This document shows, in pieces, positions 33,264 to 42,107 of a stretch of DNA of 52,340 nucleotides (position 1 is the stretch's first letter; each line of letters opens with the position of its first letter). The position numbers and the translations under genes were made by a program. This DNA comes from Akkermansiaceae bacterium (GTDB lineage Bacteria; Verrucomicrobiota; Verrucomicrobiia; Verrucomicrobiales; Akkermansiaceae). Below the pieces are notes generated by a model. The model saw only the letters and a list, made by a program, of their open reading frames with translations, was not told where the DNA came from and searched no databases. Location: NCBI GenBank assembly GCA_022424905.1, contig JAKMGP010000346.1:1-52340 (forward strand), given 5' to 3'.

Positions 33264-35801
33264 TTAAGACTGTCTACTTCCCTCCCAGTTGTGTTTGGGA
33301 TAACGACCCGCGAGATCTTTTTTCATCTGTGTAAATCCCCTCTCCCAAAACCCAGGCAGATCGCTTGTCACCTGCCACGGCCTCTGGTTGGGTGCTAAGA
33401 TCTTTGCCACCAGCGGATGCCCGTTGGCAATCATCGGGGTCTCCTTCACCCCATAAAGTCGCTGGACTTTCTCTTCAAACCACGGGTCATTATCAGCGGC
33501 GTAAAGCACCCTCGTATTTACTCCATTTTCCAAAGTAATTTTCTCAGGCGCAAATGAATCCATGGCCTGTCGCTGCGGGATTGATAGCCAATCATGCAAA
33601 ACCCGCCACGGGTCGCGATCCTTGACCTCCTTGAAAGTCGTTGCCCCGGCGCAAATCTGCGCGATTGCCATCTCGCGATCCCCAGTATCAAACCCCGGAA
33701 AGTCCAATTCTGGCATGGCCTTGCTCAAAAAAGCCAATCGCGCAATCCAGCGCTCAACCTTGGCATCCCACTTCTTCAACACTAAATCACCCGCGATTAC
33801 CCGCCCCGCCAGAAGCTCGCCCGCGAGGTTAGGGTCCACTTCCCCTCCCCGCTTCTCTTCCAGAATCAAACCACGAAAGATCCGTTGCTTGACCGCCACC
33901 ACCCGCCGTGAGATTTCGTCAAAAATAACGTTCACTGAATCATTAATTTCTTCAGCCGGAATCCAATCTTTCGAAATCTCAACACATCGCGACAACATCA
34001 CTGAACGCTCTCGCCCTTCCACTTCGATCATGTCAGCGGCCAAAAACAAAGTCGTATTTCGCACTACCGATTTAGGATGCAACTTCCCTTTTCGCCCCCC
34101 TACCACATGACACACCGCGCTTCCTTGATCTCGTCTCACCGCCAATCGATCACCAAACGCTACCAACATCGCCCTAGCACAAGCTTCGCCGCGCTGACGG
34201 AAATCCGGCTCTTTAATTCGTTCGCCCCGTTTTTTAAGCAGGCGGCCCAGCTGCTGAAAATTCTTCCACGTCTCCCGAGCCCCTCTTGCAAGCACCCCAA
34301 GCCCGTCGCATTCACGCGGCTGAAAATCCAAGTTCTTAGCCGCCATCATCGCCAACCATTCCGCTCCAAAATCATTTCCCCAACCAGGCTCTCCTTCTAA
34401 AAGCTCGGCCCACTTTTGTCCACGCCCAGCCCTCTTAAAAACCCCCTCTCCTTGCACCGCCGCCGCAACAAATAAGACCTCCCCCAGACAATCGCCACCC
34501 TGAAGCACAAGAGCCGATAGACGTGGATGCAGAGGCAGCGCCGCCATTTGTTTTCCCGCTTCCATTAACCGGCCTCCCGAATCCAAGGCACCTAGCCAGG
34601 TCAGAAGCTTTTCCGCATCAAGCCGGCGCTCATTCTCAGGTTGATCCAACCAACGGAAATCCGTGATTTCATTCACACCCAACCGCTTTAAGAAGAGGAT
34701 CGCTTCAGCCAAATCCACCCTGCAGACTTCCGGCGTTTCAAATTCTTTCCGGTTGCGGTGATCACTTTCACTCCACAAACGCACACAGCGCCCCGGCCCA
34801 GTACGACCCGCACGGCCCGCCCGTTGATCAGCCGCCGCTCTTGCGATCTTGACCACACCCAGCGAATCGAATCCACGTGCGACATCGTAACTCGATTGAC
34901 GAACCAAGCCCGAATCGACCACCACCTTGACACCCTCAATCGTCACCGAAGTCTCAGCCACATTAGTCGCCAGAATGATGCGCTTGGAATCATCCATTTT
35001 TAGGGCCGACCGCTGCGCTGTCGGACTGAGAGCCGAGTACAGTGGACAAACCTCCCACCCTTTGAGCGCCGCTGCATTTTCCAGCAGGCTTTGTGACTTT
35101 CGGATCTCATACATTCCCGGCAGGAAAACAAGAATACGATCGCCCGCGATCAACTCACGCGCCTCCGCTTTTACTGCGGCTGCTACTCGGTCCCAAACTT
35201 CCTCGTGCCGATTAGGCCCCCTTCGCCCTACTTGCGCCTCTCCACGGTGCCTTATCTCAACTGGGAACAACCGCCCGCCAGCTTCCACCAGTCTGCAAGG
35301 CTCCAAATAATCTTTTAACCCACCCGTTTCAAGGGTCGCAGACATCACCACCACCCGCAGATCTGGCCGAAGGCTTTCCTGAAGATCAAGCACGCGAGCA
35401 AGCGAAAGATCAGAAGACAATCTTCGCTCATGAAATTCATCAAAAACAACCGCTCCGATTCCTAAAAGTTCAGGATCATCAAGCAACATTCGCTGTAAAA
35501 CTCCATCGGTTACGAAGAGAATCTCGGTCTCCGGCCCCGATTGGTTCTCAAAGCGGACCGCATAGCCCACTCCTTTTCCCACTAGAGTGCCCATTTGTTT
35601 GGCCACAAATTCTGCCAACAACCTCGCCGCCATCCGCCGGGGTTGGACTACCACAACCTGCCCCTCACACTCACCTCGGACCATCCCTGGGACAGCAGTC
35701 GATTTTCCTGAACCTGTTGGGGCTTTGAGTAAAAGTCGGCCCTGATCAACCGCCACCGAAGCGCGAATCTCCTTCTCGACTTCATTTACCGGCAACCTCA
35801 C
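33264..35801 (-). CDS. hrpB: ATP-dependent RNA helicase HrpB (DEAH-type)
   Basis: This 845-residue protein (GTG start; the Walker A at residues 27-35, APTGSGKST, rules out a later start) has helicase motifs in order: PRRMAARLLAE, DEFH in VVFDEFHERRLSSD, VVMSATLE, ILATNVAETSVTI, and DQRAGRAGRTGPGRCVRLW. The C-terminal third contains the HrpB-specific domain with NDSVNVIFDEISRRVVAVKQ and ends in PGFWERGFTQMKKDLAGRYPKHNW. HrpB is a DEAH/RHA-type helicase of poorly known role, encoded singly in many Gram-negative genomes. The gene is unlinked to its neighbours; a divergent 115-bp gap separates it from tatA. Confidence 0.95.
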   Translation of the reverse strand: MRLPVNEVEKEIRASVAVDQGRLLLKAPTGSGKSTAVPGMVRGECEGQVVVVQPRRMAARLLAEFVAKQMGTLVGKGVGYAVRFENQSGPETEILFVTDGVLQRMLLDDPELLGIGAVVFDEFHERRLSSDLSLARVLDLQESLRPDLRVVVMSATLETGGLKDYLEPCRLVEAGGRLFPVEIRHRGEAQVGRRGPNRHEEVWDRVAAAVKAEARELIAGDRILVFLPGMYEIRKSQSLLENAAALKGWEVCPLYSALSPTAQRSALKMDDSKRIILATNVAETSVTIEGVKVVVDSGLVRQSSYDVARGFDSLGVVKIARAAADQRAGRAGRTGPGRCVRLWSESDHRNRKEFETPEVCRVDLAEAILFLKRLGVNEITDFRWLDQPENERRLDAEKLLTWLGALDSGGRLMEAGKQMAALPLHPRLSALVLQGGDCLGEVLFVAAAVQGEGVFKRAGRGQKWAELLEGEPGWGNDFGAEWLAMMAAKNLDFQPRECDGLGVLARGARETWKNFQQLGRLLKKRGERIKEPDFRQRGEACARAMLVAFGDRLAVRRDQGSAVCHVVGGRKGKLHPKSVVRNTTLFLAADMIEVEGRERSVMLSRCVEISKDWIPAEEINDSVNVIFDEISRRVVAVKQRIFRGLILEEKRGGEVDPNLAGELLAGRVIAGDLVLKKWDAKVERWIARLAFLSKAMPELDFPGFDTGDREMAIAQICAGATTFKEVKDRDPWRVLHDWLSIPQRQAMDSFAPEKITLENGVNTRVLYAADNDPWFEEKVQRLYGVKETPMIANGHPLVAKILAPNQRPWQVTSDLPGFWERGFTQMKKDLAGRYPKHNWEGSRQS

Positions 35802-35916
35802 ACCACAAGAGAAACACTCATAGCCCGCATTCGCACGTCAGATTTTTTGAAATGTCGAGGCAACATCTCGCGTTTCATCTCTTGCCTATCCTGCTAATAC
35901 CCCATACTCTTGACAC

Positions 35917-36183
35917 ATGAACTCGACAGTCGCTTTTCTCGGAACTCTCGGCACACAGGAGATGATCCTCATTTTCCTAATTCTTCTTTTACTCTTCGGA
36001 GCTAAGAAGCTTCCACAACTCGCCCGGGGGATTGGTAAGAGTGTCGGTGAATTCCGAAAAGCCCGTGAAGAGTTTGAAGATGAAATCAGAAAAGGAGGCG
36101 AAGAGCTTGATAAGGAAACTGAGAAATCAGACGACGACAAGGTCACTAAGGCTCCTGGTGCTGAACCAAGGACTGAATCATGA
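35917..36183 (+). CDS. tatA: Twin-arginine translocase subunit TatA/TatE
   Basis: This 88-residue protein has a short N-terminal membrane helix (about 14-29, EMILIFLILLLLFGAKK), the FG hinge, a basic amphipathic helix (LPQLARGIGKSVGEFRKA) and a charged, unstructured C-terminus. TatA oligomers form the pore phase of folded-protein export. The window carries at least two clear Tat substrates, the DUF1552 proteins, but no tatC or tatB. The TGA overlaps the next gene's ATG, so this subunit is translationally coupled to an exported nuclease-like protein. Confidence 0.95.
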   Translation: MNSTVAFLGTLGTQEMILIFLILLLLFGAKKLPQLARGIGKSVGEFRKAREEFEDEIRKGGEELDKETEKSDDDKVTKAPGAEPRTES

Positions 36184-37214
36184 AAAGACTTGATACAAAA
36201 AAATTCCAAAACGCTCCGCGAATCCTTCTCGGGGCGTTTTTTCTGTGTTGTTCCTGCGAAGAGAAGGCCATACCCGAAGAGCCTTCCGCCAAGAATTCCG
36301 AACCAGTTGAGAACCACATTCCGGGGAATGTCATCCATAAAACACCCGCCACGCCTGCAGAAACAAAAGACACAGCCTCTGAAACTGGGGAAGGAATCCG
36401 TTTCATGGCCTATAACATAGAAAACTATTTGACCATGACCCGCTACGTGAAGGGCGGAGGCAAGGTCAGTTCTCCAAAGGACCCAAAAGAAGTCGCGGCC
36501 CTCGTTAAAATTATCGTAGACGAAAAACCTGATATTCTCGGGATTTGTGAAATTGGAACCGAGGGGGACCTTCAAGACCTCCAAACCCGACTCAGAGCGG
36601 CAGGCCTCAATCTGCCTCATTACGTTCATACTGGAGGCATCGACTCCACCCGTCGACTTGGAATCCTTTCCGTCTTCCCTATCGCCGGTAATCACTCCAA
36701 GCAGGAACTGGTTTATGAAATCAATGGCCACGAACGAATGATGGGACGTGGCATTCTAGACGTTACAATTGATCTACCTGGAGGCACGACCCACTTCATC
36801 GGCCTTCACTTGAAATCAAAACGAGAGCTTGAGGACTTTGATCAAGCTGAGATACGTCTCAACGAAGCCCGCCTCGCTCGCGAACATTGCGATGCTATTT
36901 TTGCTGAAGATGCGAATGCACGAATCGTCCTTTATGGAGATATGAACGACACCCGTAAGACCCCCCCTCTCCAAATGCTCATGGGGAAATATAAAAGCGA
37001 TACTTACATGGGAGACGTTTTTGCCAAAGACTCGCGGGAGCACCTTTGGACACACTTTTGGTCATACCAACAACAATATGCCCGCTTCGACTGGGTCATG
37101 ATCTCGCCTGCGGTTTATCCAAATGTGGATAAGATAAACTCCTATATCGCCGATCCCAAGATTTGGAATGACGCTTCTGACCACCGCGCGGTTATCGTCA
37201 CCTTGAAAAAGTAG
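36180..37214 (+). CDS. Exported endonuclease/exonuclease/phosphatase (EEP) family protein
   Basis: This 344-residue protein has a hydrophobic N-terminus (RILLGAFFLCCSCEEK) that could be a lipoprotein signal, although the lipobox is not canonical, followed by a Pro/Thr/Glu-rich linker (about 36-75). The EEP core then shows its ordered motifs: FMAYNIENYL (Asn), GICEIG (catalytic Glu), a long central beta region with LHLKSK, YGDMNDTRKT (Asp/Asn) and ASDHRAVIVTL (Asp-His). These metal-dependent enzymes cleave phosphodiesters in DNA, RNA or phospholipids. Envelope location and extended linker suggest an extracellular or periplasmic nuclease, possibly for phosphate scavenging. The start overlaps tatA by 4 bp. 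Confidence 0.88.
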   Translation: MKRLDTKKFQNAPRILLGAFFLCCSCEEKAIPEEPSAKNSEPVENHIPGNVIHKTPATPAETKDTASETGEGIRFMAYNIENYLTMTRYVKGGGKVSSPKDPKEVAALVKIIVDEKPDILGICEIGTEGDLQDLQTRLRAAGLNLPHYVHTGGIDSTRRLGILSVFPIAGNHSKQELVYEINGHERMMGRGILDVTIDLPGGTTHFIGLHLKSKRELEDFDQAEIRLNEARLAREHCDAIFAEDANARIVLYGDMNDTRKTPPLQMLMGKYKSDTYMGDVFAKDSREHLWTHFWSYQQQYARFDWVMISPAVYPNVDKINSYIADPKIWNDASDHRAVIVTLKK

Positions 37215-37276
37215 TTCAAGCCCATCTCTTTCTCTTGTCCCACCTCTTGCAACAAAAGTGTAGAGATTGACTCGTT

Positions 37277-37921
37277 CTATTTTCCACCAATCCAAGCAAT
37301 CGCCCCTGGCACGATTCTTCGCCAGCCAAGAGCCCGCACAAGACCTGCCATCACCTCACCTTCTGAGCGGCGGGCCACCAGAGCGGTCTCTTCCAACATA
37401 TCAGCAACAGTTCCTGCGGCTGCTCTCTCAACTGGCAAGGTGAACCAAAGAAACGTAGTCGCAAACCCAAGAGATGCGGCGACGATTCCCAAACACAAAG
37501 TTGGAGACAGTCGGCCTATCACCATCGCAAAAGCCATCACGATCATCGTGAACGCCGGCATTGCAGACCCAAATTTCACAGCCCACTTTCGCCAATTCAC
37601 GACCTTTTCTTGTCGACGGGCCATTAGGACAAGGCCTGCCAAAATGGCTGCTTCAGCGACATCACGAGCTTTTTTGGACCGTGAAAGCGATGGCGAAACA
37701 ACTAAACGAGTGGGCCCCAAAACCATAAAAAGACGCTTTTTGACCTGAATCTCAACATCGCCAGCCCTTCCCTTTTTTAGAATTCGCTCAATCATCTCAT
37801 GACCAGAGACTGACACCTCGGCTCCTCCCTCTTTCCGAACGATCCTGTCGCTCAGAAATCTCCTGGCTACAAATGAAACAAAAACGGGGATCAGCCCCAT
37901 GAGAAGAAGAAGTTTGGCCAT
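37277..37921 (-). CDS. YugP-like (Zn_peptidase_2 family) membrane protein lacking the HEXXH site
   Basis: This 214-residue protein follows the plan of YugP-type membrane zinc peptidases: an N-terminal helix (about 3-19), SGHEMIERILKK aligned with TGxExARxIL, a beta stretch ending RLVVSPSLSRSKKA aligned with ..vvrLS.., two central helices (about 119-158), the hallmark TLPVERAAAG aligned with TLPVEFDAS, and a closing hydrophobic segment. Where active members read AAHECGHA, this one reads AAILAGLV, so both zinc His residues and the Glu are gone. Family membership comes from motif order and is moderately sure; loss of peptidase activity follows directly. It converges on the EEP gene. Confidence 0.65.
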   Translation of the reverse strand: MAKLLLLMGLIPVFVSFVARRFLSDRIVRKEGGAEVSVSGHEMIERILKKGRAGDVEIQVKKRLFMVLGPTRLVVSPSLSRSKKARDVAEAAILAGLVLMARRQEKVVNWRKWAVKFGSAMPAFTMIVMAFAMVIGRLSPTLCLGIVAASLGFATTFLWFTLPVERAAAGTVADMLEETALVARRSEGEVMAGLVRALGWRRIVPGAIAWIGGK

Positions 37922-38021
37922 TGCGTGTGAGTGGATACCTTCACCTTATATTTGCGAATTTTGAATTTCATTTTTCACCTTTTCCTCCAGAATCCGCGCT
38001 CATTCCAAAAAACACTCAGTT

Positions 38022-38600
38022 ATGGCAGAAGATACAGAAGGACCAGAGATCGAGATCGCCCCCCCCTCTTCCTCAAACCAAAACATCGTAATGGGGATTG
38101 TAATGGGCGCAGCCGTCTTGCTTCTCATCGTTTTGGTGATCACCAAAAAATTTAATGCTAGTGAAAATAACGTGACAGATCCTGTAGTTGCCGAACTCCG
38201 CAAAGAACTCGACGCCCAAAAGAAAAAAAGCGATCAACTACGCTTCGCCGGAGTCTCAGAAGACCCACAGGCTCTCGTCTTTCAGATCAAGAGTGACACC
38301 GATTCCCTTGCTCGCTTGGTGAACTCGAGTGCCAGTGACGCGGCAGCTCTCCGCGCAGCTCAAGCTGATGCTTCGGTTCTTGCTGCTACGAATGCCGAGC
38401 TTCGTATAGAAAGAGATCAATACCGCATCAATGCCAACCGTGCAGTCGAACTTCAGAACCAACTTGAACTAGCCCGTCAAGAGTCCACCGGAATGATTAG
38501 CAAAAGTGAATATGACCAACTTAGGACCAAGCTAGAGGCCACAATGGCCGAAAACAGGAGTCTGCGTAATCAAATATCTAAAATGCAAAATGACGAATAA
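38022..38600 (+). CDS. Single-pass membrane protein with periplasmic coiled coil, unknown function
   Basis: This 192-residue protein has a short acidic cytoplasmic N-terminus (MAEDTEGPEIEIAPP), one membrane helix (about 22-42, IVMGIVMGAAVLLLIVLVIT) and an Ala/Glu/Gln-rich coiled-coil region (about 55-190; LRAAQADASVLAATNAELR, YDQLRTKLEATMAENRSLR). No enzymatic motif is seen. Such bitopic coiled-coil proteins occur as division, polar or envelope scaffold factors, but nothing here fixes a role. It is divergent from the YugP-like gene across 100 bp. Confidence 0.75.
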   Translation: MAEDTEGPEIEIAPPSSSNQNIVMGIVMGAAVLLLIVLVITKKFNASENNVTDPVVAELRKELDAQKKKSDQLRFAGVSEDPQALVFQIKSDTDSLARLVNSSASDAAALRAAQADASVLAATNAELRIERDQYRINANRAVELQNQLELARQESTGMISKSEYDQLRTKLEATMAENRSLRNQISKMQNDE

Positions 38601-38778
38601 GGAACCACGCATTCCTTCAGCAGAAAATAGCCTGCAAAGGCAAAAACCGCGCAGTCGAACCTGTCCACTCAGAAAAGGCTCACGCTAGAACCGCTCAGAC
38701 AAATTTAATCTAGTCCCTTCGAGCTTCAAAATTTAAGATTGCCCGAGAGATTTGACTCATAGAGGTCATCATTTTCTG

Positions 38779-38820
38779 AAAAAAAGCCGTCCGAGTGCAA
38801 GAGATCGCACACGAACGGCT
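38779..38820 (-). terminator. Intrinsic terminator after the small lipoprotein gene
   Basis: On the minus strand a 14-bp stem (AGCCGTTCGTGTGC with GCACTCGGACGGCT, two G-U pairs) is followed by TTTTTTT. It lies 28 bp after the TAG of the 39-residue lipoprotein gene and ends the two-lipoprotein transcript. Confidence 0.88.
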
Positions 38821-38847
38821 TGGCTATTTCAAGGCGTTTTCCAAACG

Positions 38848-38967
38848 CTATTTTTCAATAACGACGGGACCTTCCGGAATAACAGAGAGCGCTGTTTCAG
38901 TTGAACAGCAGCTAGCCAATCCGAGAACAATGAATCCCAGTGCGAGGGTAGTTATCAGTTTTTTCAT
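38848..38967 (-). CDS. 39-residue predicted lipoprotein
   Basis: The frame reads MKKLITTLALGFIVLGLASC to residue 20, a textbook lipoprotein signal with lipobox LASC and the acylated Cys at 20. A mature part of only 20 residues follows (CCSTETALSVIPEGPVVIEK). It begins 11 bp after the stop of the 274-residue lipoprotein gene and is followed by a strong terminator, which together support a real gene. It resembles entericidin-like short lipoproteins only in size. The doubled Cys at the mature N-terminus is notable. Confidence 0.75.
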   Translation of the reverse strand: MKKLITTLALGFIVLGLASCCSTETALSVIPEGPVVIEK

Positions 38968-38978
38968 AAGAGTTGTTT

Positions 38979-39803
38979 TTAGTCACGCGCCCGAATCATG
39001 GGAGCCTCTGCAAATGGTCGCGCTCCTTGCCGCGCCCGAATTTCAGCCCCAGGCTCTTTTCCTTTTTCCGTGAAAAGGGCTAAACCAACAATCCCAACAT
39101 TGCGAGTTCGTCCATGACGAAGATTAGCATAAGATGAATTCACTGATGAGAAGCGGAAAGTAGCCACTTTTTCATGGCTGATTCGAAAACCTTTCACTTC
39201 AAGAATTTCACCAGCACCAATGATGTAACCACGTTTTTTTGTTGATCCAGCCTTCCCGTCAATAACGTCAAGACCATCGACCGTAAGAACGACTTCCAAG
39301 CGAGCGTCACTGAGATTTTTAACTCTAAGTCTATAGTCTCGACCCTTCTTTCCGATGACAAAACGGGCCCCACGCCACCAATAATTATCCAGCATCGACC
39401 ACCCGCTATGTAATCCCCATTCCAGCATCCCTCCGGCCGTCTTTTGCATCCCACCTCCGCTCGTCCGTCGATCCACCCCCATTTCACGAGCACCATCGCT
39501 ATCATTATAGCGAATCAACGAAACATATTTCGGCTTTGCCATTGCCCTCTTAAAATCTGTGTAACCAATCGATGATTCAATTTCTTTTCCCCAACCCGTC
39601 GCAATCCCAGTGCGCTCTTTGTTGTTACTAGTCTCCTCCGAAGAAACACCAGTCGTAAGGGGAGAATAAGCTGGTGAGACATTCTCAGCTGCAGGCAAAG
39701 GAAGGTCAGCGCTTGGCATTACAGAAGAAACAGAACAACTCGAAAGAAACCCCATCAACAATAGCGCGTAAGAGATAACACGGACAGCGACTTTCAACTT
39801 CAT
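38979..39803 (-). CDS. Predicted outer-membrane lipoprotein, unknown function
   Basis: This 274-residue protein has a signal with lipobox LSSC (Cys at 23), a low-complexity linker (about 25-65), and a beta-rich domain. Notable segments are ISHEKVATFRFSSVNSSYANL, GYIIGAGEILEVKGFRI and the strand pair YRLRVKNLSDARLEVVLTVDGLDVIDG, which looks like a conserved envelope fold of unknown role. I cannot name a family with confidence. It is the first gene of a two-gene lipoprotein operon ending in a terminator. Confidence 0.8.
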   Translation of the reverse strand: MKLKVAVRVISYALLLMGFLSSCSVSSVMPSADLPLPAAENVSPAYSPLTTGVSSEETSNNKERTGIATGWGKEIESSIGYTDFKRAMAKPKYVSLIRYNDSDGAREMGVDRRTSGGGMQKTAGGMLEWGLHSGWSMLDNYWWRGARFVIGKKGRDYRLRVKNLSDARLEVVLTVDGLDVIDGKAGSTKKRGYIIGAGEILEVKGFRISHEKVATFRFSSVNSSYANLRHGRTRNVGIVGLALFTEKGKEPGAEIRARQGARPFAEAPMIRARD

Positions 39804-39979
39804 TTCGGTGCTAGAAAAACAGCAAAAAGGCTATCTGTCAACTTAAATGCAGTTTTTTTAACATTTTTATTTACCAGTAAACAAAGAAAAAAAGCCTCCA
39901 AACCAAAAAATTAGAAGCCACCGCAACCCAGAATTTTTAAAGATGTGATCTCTCCCCGAGATTTTAAGTTTCCCTGGCC

Positions 39980-41650
39980 TTACCGGAGCAGATTCCAAGC
40001 ACACACCAGTGCTTTCACCCCAGCCATTTCAATGGATGGATCACAACCTACTCCCCAGAGAATGGTGCCATCATCCTTACGCAGTTGCACGTACGCTGCT
40101 GCATCAGAGCTCGAGCCTCCTCTTACGGCATGAGAACGATAATCGGTCAACGTAAAATCTTTAAGTCCAGTTTCTTCAAACCCTTGCACGAAAGCATTGA
40201 TGGGACCATTTCCAACACCCTCTACGATCTTACTCTCGCCATCAATTTCAATGACCGCCTTACAGGCCAATTCACCACGCTCAGCACTATGATAATCCAA
40301 TTCATAATCCTTCAGCATTAAATGGGAATTCACATTTACAAACTCAGTAAAAAAGACATCTCCTACCTCTTTAGCAGAGAGTTCCTCACCTCTCTGATCC
40401 GCAAGATCATAAACCCGCTTGCCGACCTGAGGATGCATCGTCTTTGGTAGATCATAACCATGCTCCTGATCAAGAATATAGGCTACTCCACCTTTTCCAG
40501 ACTGAGAATTAATTCGCACGATTGCCTCATAACTCCTCCCGATATCATGCGGATCGATCGTCAAATAAGGGACGCCCCATTTTTCGTCCCCCTCTCTTGC
40601 ACGACGATCTAAGCCTTTCTTAATGGCATCCTGATGACTGCCCGAAAAGGCGGTGAAAACCAACTCCCCCGCATAAGGCTGCCGATCAGGAACAGTCATT
40701 CGCGTAGTCCGCTCGTAGACTTCACGGAGGCTCGAAAGATTCGAGAAATCCAATCCAGTCTCGATTCCATGGCTGTTCATATTCAAGGCCACGATCACGA
40801 TATCAAGATTCCCGGTTCTCTCACCATTCCCGAAAAGTGTCCCCTCGACTCGATCTGCTCCAGCCATCAGGCCAAGCTCGGTCGAGGCCACTCCTGTGCC
40901 CCGATCGTTATGAGTATGGAGAGAAATAATCACCGACTCACGTTTTGAAACCTTGCGGCACATCCACTCAATCTGGTCAGCATGGACATTCGGAGTTGCC
41001 CATTCAACCGTCGCCGGGAGGTTTAAGATAAGTTTTTTTTCAGGAGTTGGCTGCCAGACTTCGATCACTGCTTCACAGCACTCAAGCGCGAAATCGAGTT
41101 CGGTGTCAGAAAAGCTTTCTGGCGAATATTGCAGAACAATCTCAGTAGTAGGAAGGGTCGGCAAAAGTTCTTTAACCACTTCTGCTCCAGTAACGGCAAT
41201 CGCTTTAATATCTTCTCGCGAAGCATCACCAAAAGTAACTCGACGCTGGAGAGTGCTCGTAGAATTATAAATGTGAACGATAACACGACGAGCTCCCTTG
41301 ATAGCTTCGAAAGTACGCTCGATTAGATGTCGACGAGTTTGCACTAAAACCTGGACCGTCACATCCTCCGGGATTCGATCTTCTTCGATCAATCGGCGCA
41401 TGAAGCAAAACTCAGTATCACTTGCTGACGGAAACCCGATCTCGATTTCCTTGAACCCCACCTTCACGAGGAGATCAAACATCTCCAGCTTCTCCTCCAC
41501 ACTCATAGGGATGGGAAGAGCCTGATTCCCGTCGCGCAAGTCGACGGAACACCAGGTTGGTGCCTCGGTAATGAGACGATCAGGCCAGGTCCGGTCGGCA
41601 AGAGCCACTGCCGGGAACGGACGATATTTGCTAATGGATTCAGATTTCAT
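39980..41650 (-). CDS. leuA: 2-Isopropylmalate synthase (long LeuA form)
   Basis: LeuA condenses acetyl-CoA with 2-ketoisovalerate, the first committed step to leucine. An in-frame TTG lies at 41665; ATG at 41650 is preferred (556 residues). The HMGL-like TIM barrel carries SVDLRDGNQALPIPM, EIEIGFPSASDTEF, the metal-binding HTHNDRGTGVAS and LFGNGERTGNLD. A LeuA dimer/regulatory domain (about 420-556), including YRSHAVRGGSSSDAAAYV, is the usual leucine-feedback module. The size and the N-terminal PTWCSVDLRDGNQAL match the actinobacterial-type long LeuA rather than the E. coli form. A candidate attenuator lies in the leader. Confidence 0.96.
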   Translation of the reverse strand: MKSESISKYRPFPAVALADRTWPDRLITEAPTWCSVDLRDGNQALPIPMSVEEKLEMFDLLVKVGFKEIEIGFPSASDTEFCFMRRLIEEDRIPEDVTVQVLVQTRRHLIERTFEAIKGARRVIVHIYNSTSTLQRRVTFGDASREDIKAIAVTGAEVVKELLPTLPTTEIVLQYSPESFSDTELDFALECCEAVIEVWQPTPEKKLILNLPATVEWATPNVHADQIEWMCRKVSKRESVIISLHTHNDRGTGVASTELGLMAGADRVEGTLFGNGERTGNLDIVIVALNMNSHGIETGLDFSNLSSLREVYERTTRMTVPDRQPYAGELVFTAFSGSHQDAIKKGLDRRAREGDEKWGVPYLTIDPHDIGRSYEAIVRINSQSGKGGVAYILDQEHGYDLPKTMHPQVGKRVYDLADQRGEELSAKEVGDVFFTEFVNVNSHLMLKDYELDYHSAERGELACKAVIEIDGESKIVEGVGNGPINAFVQGFEETGLKDFTLTDYRSHAVRGGSSSDAAAYVQLRKDDGTILWGVGCDPSIEMAGVKALVCAWNLLR

Positions 41651-42107
41651 TTTCTCGTTGTTCAATCAACAAGGAAACGCACGGACTCAGCTAGGAGGAA
41701 AATGTCTGCCCTTGGAAAAGTCCGATCAATTGACGGGTGATGGAAAATGGCCCAAAGAAAAACAGCGACTTCAAACTCAATTTAGAGTCCAAGTCGCATT
41801 CCTAAAAGAAGAGCCGGGGTGAGCTTCACGGCCCTAGAAAAACTTAGCGGATCGAGTTTGTCACCACTAAAAGTCGACTCCAAAGGTCTTAATTTGGCCT
41901 ACCTGCTAAGTTGATCATCAAATTTCAACAGCCCGATTCCCAATCGCAATTCATCATTTTAGTTCATTCAATCCTACACCCAGATCACACGTCTCGGCTT
42001 TTGGGAAGCCTTTCACCAAGGTTCAATAACAAACCACCTCCCAAAAATTTCTCTTTGATCTACAAATTTCTTCCCATTCCCTCGCCCCCCTTCCATCTTC
42101 GCCCCAC
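41651..42107. other. 457-bp divergent region between leuA and the YbjN-like gene
   Basis: This holds the leuA leader (minus strand) and the promoter of the 42108 gene (plus strand). On the leuA side there is a terminator-like hairpin at 41754-41797 with a 5-codon frame in its 5' arm. A short dyad TTGATCATCAA (41911-41921) lies farther upstream. No longer gene on either strand has a convincing start or composition. Confidence 0.6.
41754..41797 (-). promoter_or_regulatory. Candidate transcription attenuator in the leuA leader
   Basis: On the minus strand GCGACTT and an inner ACTC pair with GAGT and AAGTCGC (stem 41765-41797), followed by TGTTTTTCTTT. The hairpin lies about 115 nt before the leuA ATG, and no gene on the same strand precedes it in the region, so it can only act within the leuA leader. 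A 5-codon frame (ATG CGA CTT GGA CTC TAA, 41782-41799), with two Leu codons, overlaps its 5' arm. Confidence 0.5.

Noticed and set aside
35886..36731. A 281-codon frame opposite tatA and the EEP gene
   Set aside because: It is antisense to two recognised genes and shows no coherent domain.
41702..41740. A 12-codon frame on the plus strand preceded by AGGAGG in the leuA leader
   Set aside because: The spacing from AGGAGG to ATG is only 3 bases, the peptide has no features, and it lies opposite the leuA leader.
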